11,688 nucleotides of DNA from the NCBI GenBank assembly GCA_027579435.1, contig JANBPK010001429.1, forward strand, positions 1 to 11,688. Direction: 5' to 3'. This document shows positions 8,507 to 11,688 of the stretch, in pieces. How positions within the stretch are numbered: position 1 is the first letter of the stretch; every line of letters starts with the position of its first letter. Below the pieces are notes generated by a model. That model was given only the letters and a program-made list of their open reading frames with translations, was not told the origin of the DNA and searched no databases. Source of the stretch: Candolleomyces eurysporus. Its lineage: Eukaryota; Basidiomycota; Agaricomycetes; Agaricales; Psathyrellaceae. The translations under genes and the position numbers were made by a program.

Positions 8507-10158
8507 CTAACTGAGGGTCAGAAATTGCGAATTTGCGGCAGCGAATTGTCGGAGCTGTCGGACGTTTTCAGCGTCCTCTTCTGCTCCTTTTCTAAATCCA
8601 TCGAAAAGGTTGTCCCATTTCTGGACTCCCAATGGGTGCTTCTTGAATTCAATCCCGATACGTCCGACGACAGACGCATATGCTGCGCTCCTCGCCGCAA
8701 GAACGGCATCTAGACTGCTCGGATCCGAGAAGAAATCGACGTCTATCGCAGCTTTCTTAAACTCGGACACTGTATCATCTAGTAGCCTGGTCATAGCCTC
8801 GTTGAACGCCGATTCAAATAAAAAAAACATTGAAAATTGCTACGTACCGTTGTAAAAGCTCCCCTCGAGCCATAATAGAGGCCTGACTGACTGTTCCACT
8901 GTTAAGGCATTCCGCAAGTACTTGCCACATACGCACAACCGAGAGAGTCCTTCCAATGTAATGCCATCGAACTCGCGCTGCAAGCCTCATGAGAGTATCA
9001 ATTTGGATGATATACTCCGAGCCGAGTTGCATCATCAGGACGTGTCGGTATGTGATCCATTTCTCCTCGAATTGGTCGACCGTGAGGTTGGAGTTCGAGC
9101 TTGAATATTGTTCTGTCTCCAAGGCGAAGGTCTGTGCTGCTAACCAAACATTCCTGGAGTTGATATGGGCGGTGGGGGTGTTGGGCTCGTGGCCGATGAA
9201 GGGGATGTAGATGGCCATGAGAGCAGAAATGATTCTTCCCATTCGGTCCTACCAAACGCCAAAGTTCAGTGTTGTGACTCACTGAGGAATCGAACATAAG
9301 AGCGTACATGCTCGTCATTTCTCAAACTGATAGCTCTTGAACGAATATTTTCAACGTTTTTCTTTGTGTCCGATACGAAGTCATCAGTTGGTTGGCTGTG
9401 CGCATCCTATCTCAGATGAAGAAATCGACATCCGATGCCAGAAGTTACTCACCCACCCGATATGTCGCGATCCTGGAGCTCATGCGAGGCAATCCTGTCA
9501 GCCAAATCTTGAAGGACTTGAAGATCATCTTGCCTAACAGCCAGTTCAGCTTGCGATCGGAATGCCCTTGGGTTTGAGAAAAGATTCTATGATATAAAGG
9601 TCAGCTCAAGACTATGTGTAGGAGCAGGCAACTTGGAACTACCGTGTAGTGGTATGCATTCAATGCCTCCCCGGCGTCAATGAATTTCCTTCGGTTGTTA
9701 ACCCAGTTCGTCAAAAATGTGATGGTGACAGAAATCTCGTCCTTGACTGGCAGCGAGGGCACTCCATTGACGTTCAGATGGACATCTAGATTAAGAAGAT
9801 ACCTAGAGTAGCAAAAGAAAGGAGTCGGTAAGTAATGGGCTGTTAGATGGAAGACTAGAAGCTGGGCGGCTTACTCCTCGAAAAGCGTAATAGCCGATGT
9901 AAGTTTGATAAACGAGTCCCATTGAGGTTCCGTACTGGCCATGGCAACGCTATCCATATGAGATAGGATGGCTTCATAGATAGAATGCCATCCCTCCAAC
10001 ATCGTCTGGGAGATATGGACATTACGTCTGTACCTGGAAAAGTCTCGCCAGTAGCGCTCTATCAAAGCCTTGATGAGTTCGGAGGCTGGATACCCGGGCT
10101 TCAGATTGGCGGAGCCTCCCGCGGTTTCAGGGGCCGCTAGTCCTTGTTGCAAAGACAT
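8507..10158 (-). CDS. Hypothetical mostly helical protein, 448 aa
   Basis: I do not recognise the family. Minus-strand exons: 10158-9875, 9802-9643, 9586-9453, 9395-9308, 9248-8848, 8786-8507 (TAG at 8509-8507). The five GT-AG introns are 56-72 nt, all phases agree, and the joined frame is exactly 449 codons, which supports the model. The protein is rich in predicted helix-forming stretches with charged and aromatic residues (for example LIERYWRDFSRYRRN and FEEKWITYRHVLMMQLG). It has one moderately hydrophobic segment, IISALMAIYIPFIG (about residues 228-241), probably too short to be a confident membrane span. No signal peptide or catalytic motif is evident. It converges on the BCS1-like gene. 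The start at 10158 is the first ATG of the open exon, but an in-frame upstream exon is possible (acceptor ending 10207), so the N terminus may be longer. Confidence 0.75.
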
Positions 10159-10281
10159 AGCTCGGTAGGGGTAGTGAATGCCGTCGGAGTGCGTTTGGAA
10201 ACAAGCCTATTGCGGTCGCTTTCTCGGTCGCAGTCGACAGCCACGAGCAATCCACGTTGCCTTGAACGCCAAAAACGCCCT

Positions 10282-10565
10282 TCATTTGGGCCCAGGGCAC
10301 GAGATGGGCGCAATGATGGGAATTTGTTTCACAGCCAACTGGGCGCCTAGAATTAACGCCTGAATTCGGCGCAGGGTAATGGCAAACGGAGTAACTTGGG
10401 TAGAAGCAGTGGTGGGCCGCCTTGAATTCCATCCGTACTATAATGAGGTGATTCGCAAAATCTGAGAAACGAGGTGTAAGGCAAGGCCCGGTGCAAATTT
10501 AGGTGATATATATGTACCTTAATCTGACTTTCTGGCCAGAAATCCAGCCAATCCCCCACAGTCAT
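10282..10565 (-). CDS. Coding-like two-exon segment upstream of the 448-aa gene
   Basis: Minus-strand exons 10565-10518 and 10437-10282 (TGA), joined by an 80-nt GT-AG intron, give a 67-aa frame containing GDWLDFWPESQIK and TLRRIQALILGAQLAVK. The open frame extends upstream of the ATG at 10565 to about 10715 (with GWLNSPSTSSEV and NLQADILFAVTQLS), so an earlier exon is likely. An alternative donor at 10332 (GTGAAA) could join in phase 0 to an acceptor at 10207 and lead into the ATG at 10158. In that case this would be the true 5' part of the 448-aa gene. No family is recognised; it could also be a remnant. Confidence 0.35.
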
Positions 10566-10785
10566 CGATAGCTGTGTCACAGCGAAAAGAATATCGGCCT
10601 GAAGATTCGAACCGCGGTCGCGATACCATGTCGTCACTTCAGAGGATGTTGATGGAGAGTTGAGCCAGCCAAGTGCCAGTTCCCAGTTCCGCGCCAGTGC
10701 ACACCAACAGCCCAACCCTCAGCTAAACAGCAGTACGATACTCAAGATTACTATTTCACGGAATATCAGCCCTTAATCCGTTCAG

Positions 10786-11478
10786 CTATGGATCACGTCC
10801 CAGAACAATTCAGAGTGGACTAGGGAAGTGATCGAGCAAGTGAGCGACCTGCAGGATTCAACACCAAGATCGGCTACAGACCTAGAGGTCCGTGAAGACC
10901 TATTTTACTGGCAGCACAGTCTGTGTGATGCAGCGGTGAAGTCGCTGACTGTGGCTCGATTCAGTGAGTGAAGTGAGTCTTCAGAACGATGTGACCAGTT
11001 ACTCGCAGTTTGGAAAGGCAGGTAGCGGAACAGTGGCAAGTCGTCGAATTGGGTACGAATCCTCGAAGAAACTTAATCACCCAACCGCACTTCTGGGGAG
11101 GCTGGAATCGGAGATGGAACACCGTGGCCCTCAATAACACACCGGTCGTATTACCCTTGCTCTGGGAACCAAGAACCATAGAGCCTCCCATCGTTGGCGG
11201 ATACCCCAGCGAAGACCTGACGGAAAACATGGTATGCTCACTTCCTCCATATGTACTTCCAACCCAAAACTAGAAAAATATCATGCTTAAGCTCAAGAGC
11301 AGACGGGAAGTGGCTATTATATAGCGCCGGGCGAGTCAAACACCCGCTCTCCTCAACGGGGTCGACTGATGACAGTACTGCAAATGGCGATGACGATGAG
11401 GTCGCGAGTATGTTTCCAAGGAAGTGGCTCTTGGGTGTAGCGGGCTTCGCGGTATTAGTTGGAGGGGCATTGCCCTGA
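10786..11478 (+). CDS. Coding-like segment ending in a hydrophobic tail; unrecognised, 5' end unresolved
   Basis: Tentative exons 10786-10967, 11009-11231 and 11311-11478 (TGA) join in one frame of about 190 residues. The first reads as charged, coding-like sequence (WTREVIEQVSDLQDS, LEVREDLFYWQHSL). The second contains LERQVAEQWQVVEL and a Trp/Pro-rich part (FWGGWNRRWN, LLWEPRTIEPPIVGGYP). The third has an acidic Ser/Thr stretch, then PRKWLLGVAGFAVLVGG just before the stop, which would suit a C-terminal membrane anchor. The first intron is only 41 nt and the last acceptor (GGGAAG) is one of several choices, so the splicing is weakly supported. The stretch lies divergent from the minus-strand segment at 10282-10715 and leaves little room for a promoter. 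It may be a decayed or mis-modelled gene. Confidence 0.35.
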
Positions 11479-11688
11479 TTGAATAGACCCCAACAAAGCC
11501 CGGCCACCCATCGCTGTCTTTAGGCCTCGAAAGGATTTATGGCGCGTTGCTTTGGGGGGAGCGGTTGCGGTCAACCCGGCCACCAATGCTATGGCAATGG
11601 CCAATTTAATTCCAAGACGACCAGGATGCTTAACACCCCGAAAGGTCAGCGATGAACGCAGAGGCAAGCGCAAGATAAACATTGTTGT
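11479..11688. other. Window end, unassigned
   Basis: Open frames exist on both strands. One is a plus frame from about 11523 to the edge with a small Ala/Val-rich stretch. The other is a minus frame, 11682-11455, with a hydrophobic LAIAIALVAGL segment. They overlap as mutual shadows and neither has decisive features. A gene continuing beyond the window is possible. Confidence 0.3.

Noticed and set aside
8998..9318. Alternative minus-strand frame with a start at 9318.
   Set aside because: It crosses the 9307-9249 intron and runs out of frame with the well-supported exon 9248-8848; its sequence is His/Arg/Pro-rich and shadow-like.
10590..10625. A GGTTCGAATC box on the minus strand resembling a tRNA B box (T-arm).
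   Set aside because: The flanking bases do not form a T-stem, no A box or acceptor stem fits upstream, and the bases lie in an open coding-like frame.
1..11688. Search for CRISPR arrays, insertion sequences, terminal inverted repeats, rRNA, and a defence or biosynthetic cluster.
   Set aside because: No spaced repeats, transposase motifs or rRNA-like sequence were seen, and the genes are typical of a fungal chromosome with no evident shared pathway.

Overview
The window looks like nuclear DNA of a basidiomycete fungus, most likely an agaricomycete. Genes are densely split by short GT-AG introns (about 50-90 nt, donors mostly GTRNGT, CTRAY-like branch points). The best-recognised products are a cell-wall alpha-1,3-glucanase with WSC domains and a BCS1-like AAA ATPase. 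Nothing bacterial, viral or transposon-like was seen. Four isolated N bases (1939, 4852, 4925, 8504) point to a draft assembly. The species cannot be named from this sequence.

Layout. (1) Positions 1-3756, plus strand: a GH71 alpha-1,3-glucanase (mutanase) lacking its 5' end, followed by Ser/Thr-rich linkers and four WSC domains. I resolve 19 exons. Two consecutive microexons of 10 and 4 nt restore the conserved N-terminal motif, and the joined reading frame is an exact multiple of three (888 visible residues plus stop). (2) About 4548-5304, plus strand: a small secreted or surface protein with a C-terminal hydrophobic tail; its 5' end is unresolved and its frame is broken only at an N. (3) 5972-8210, plus strand: a complete BCS1-like AAA ATPase (8 exons, 586 aa) with a TATA box and a pyrimidine-rich leader upstream. 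(4) 8507-10158, minus strand, convergent with gene 3: an unrecognised, mostly helical protein (6 exons, 448 aa). (5) 10282-10565, minus strand: coding-like exons just upstream of gene 4, either its true 5' end or a separate small gene. (6) 10786-11478, plus strand: a coding-like, probably spliced segment ending in a short hydrophobic tail, not recognised.

Functionally, genes 1 and 2 both look directed to the wall or cell surface. Gene 3 belongs to a family best known for inserting the Rieske protein into respiratory complex III in mitochondria. I see no evidence that the genes form one pathway or a cluster; this reads as an ordinary stretch of fungal chromosome. The most notable feature is the microexon pair in the GH71 gene.
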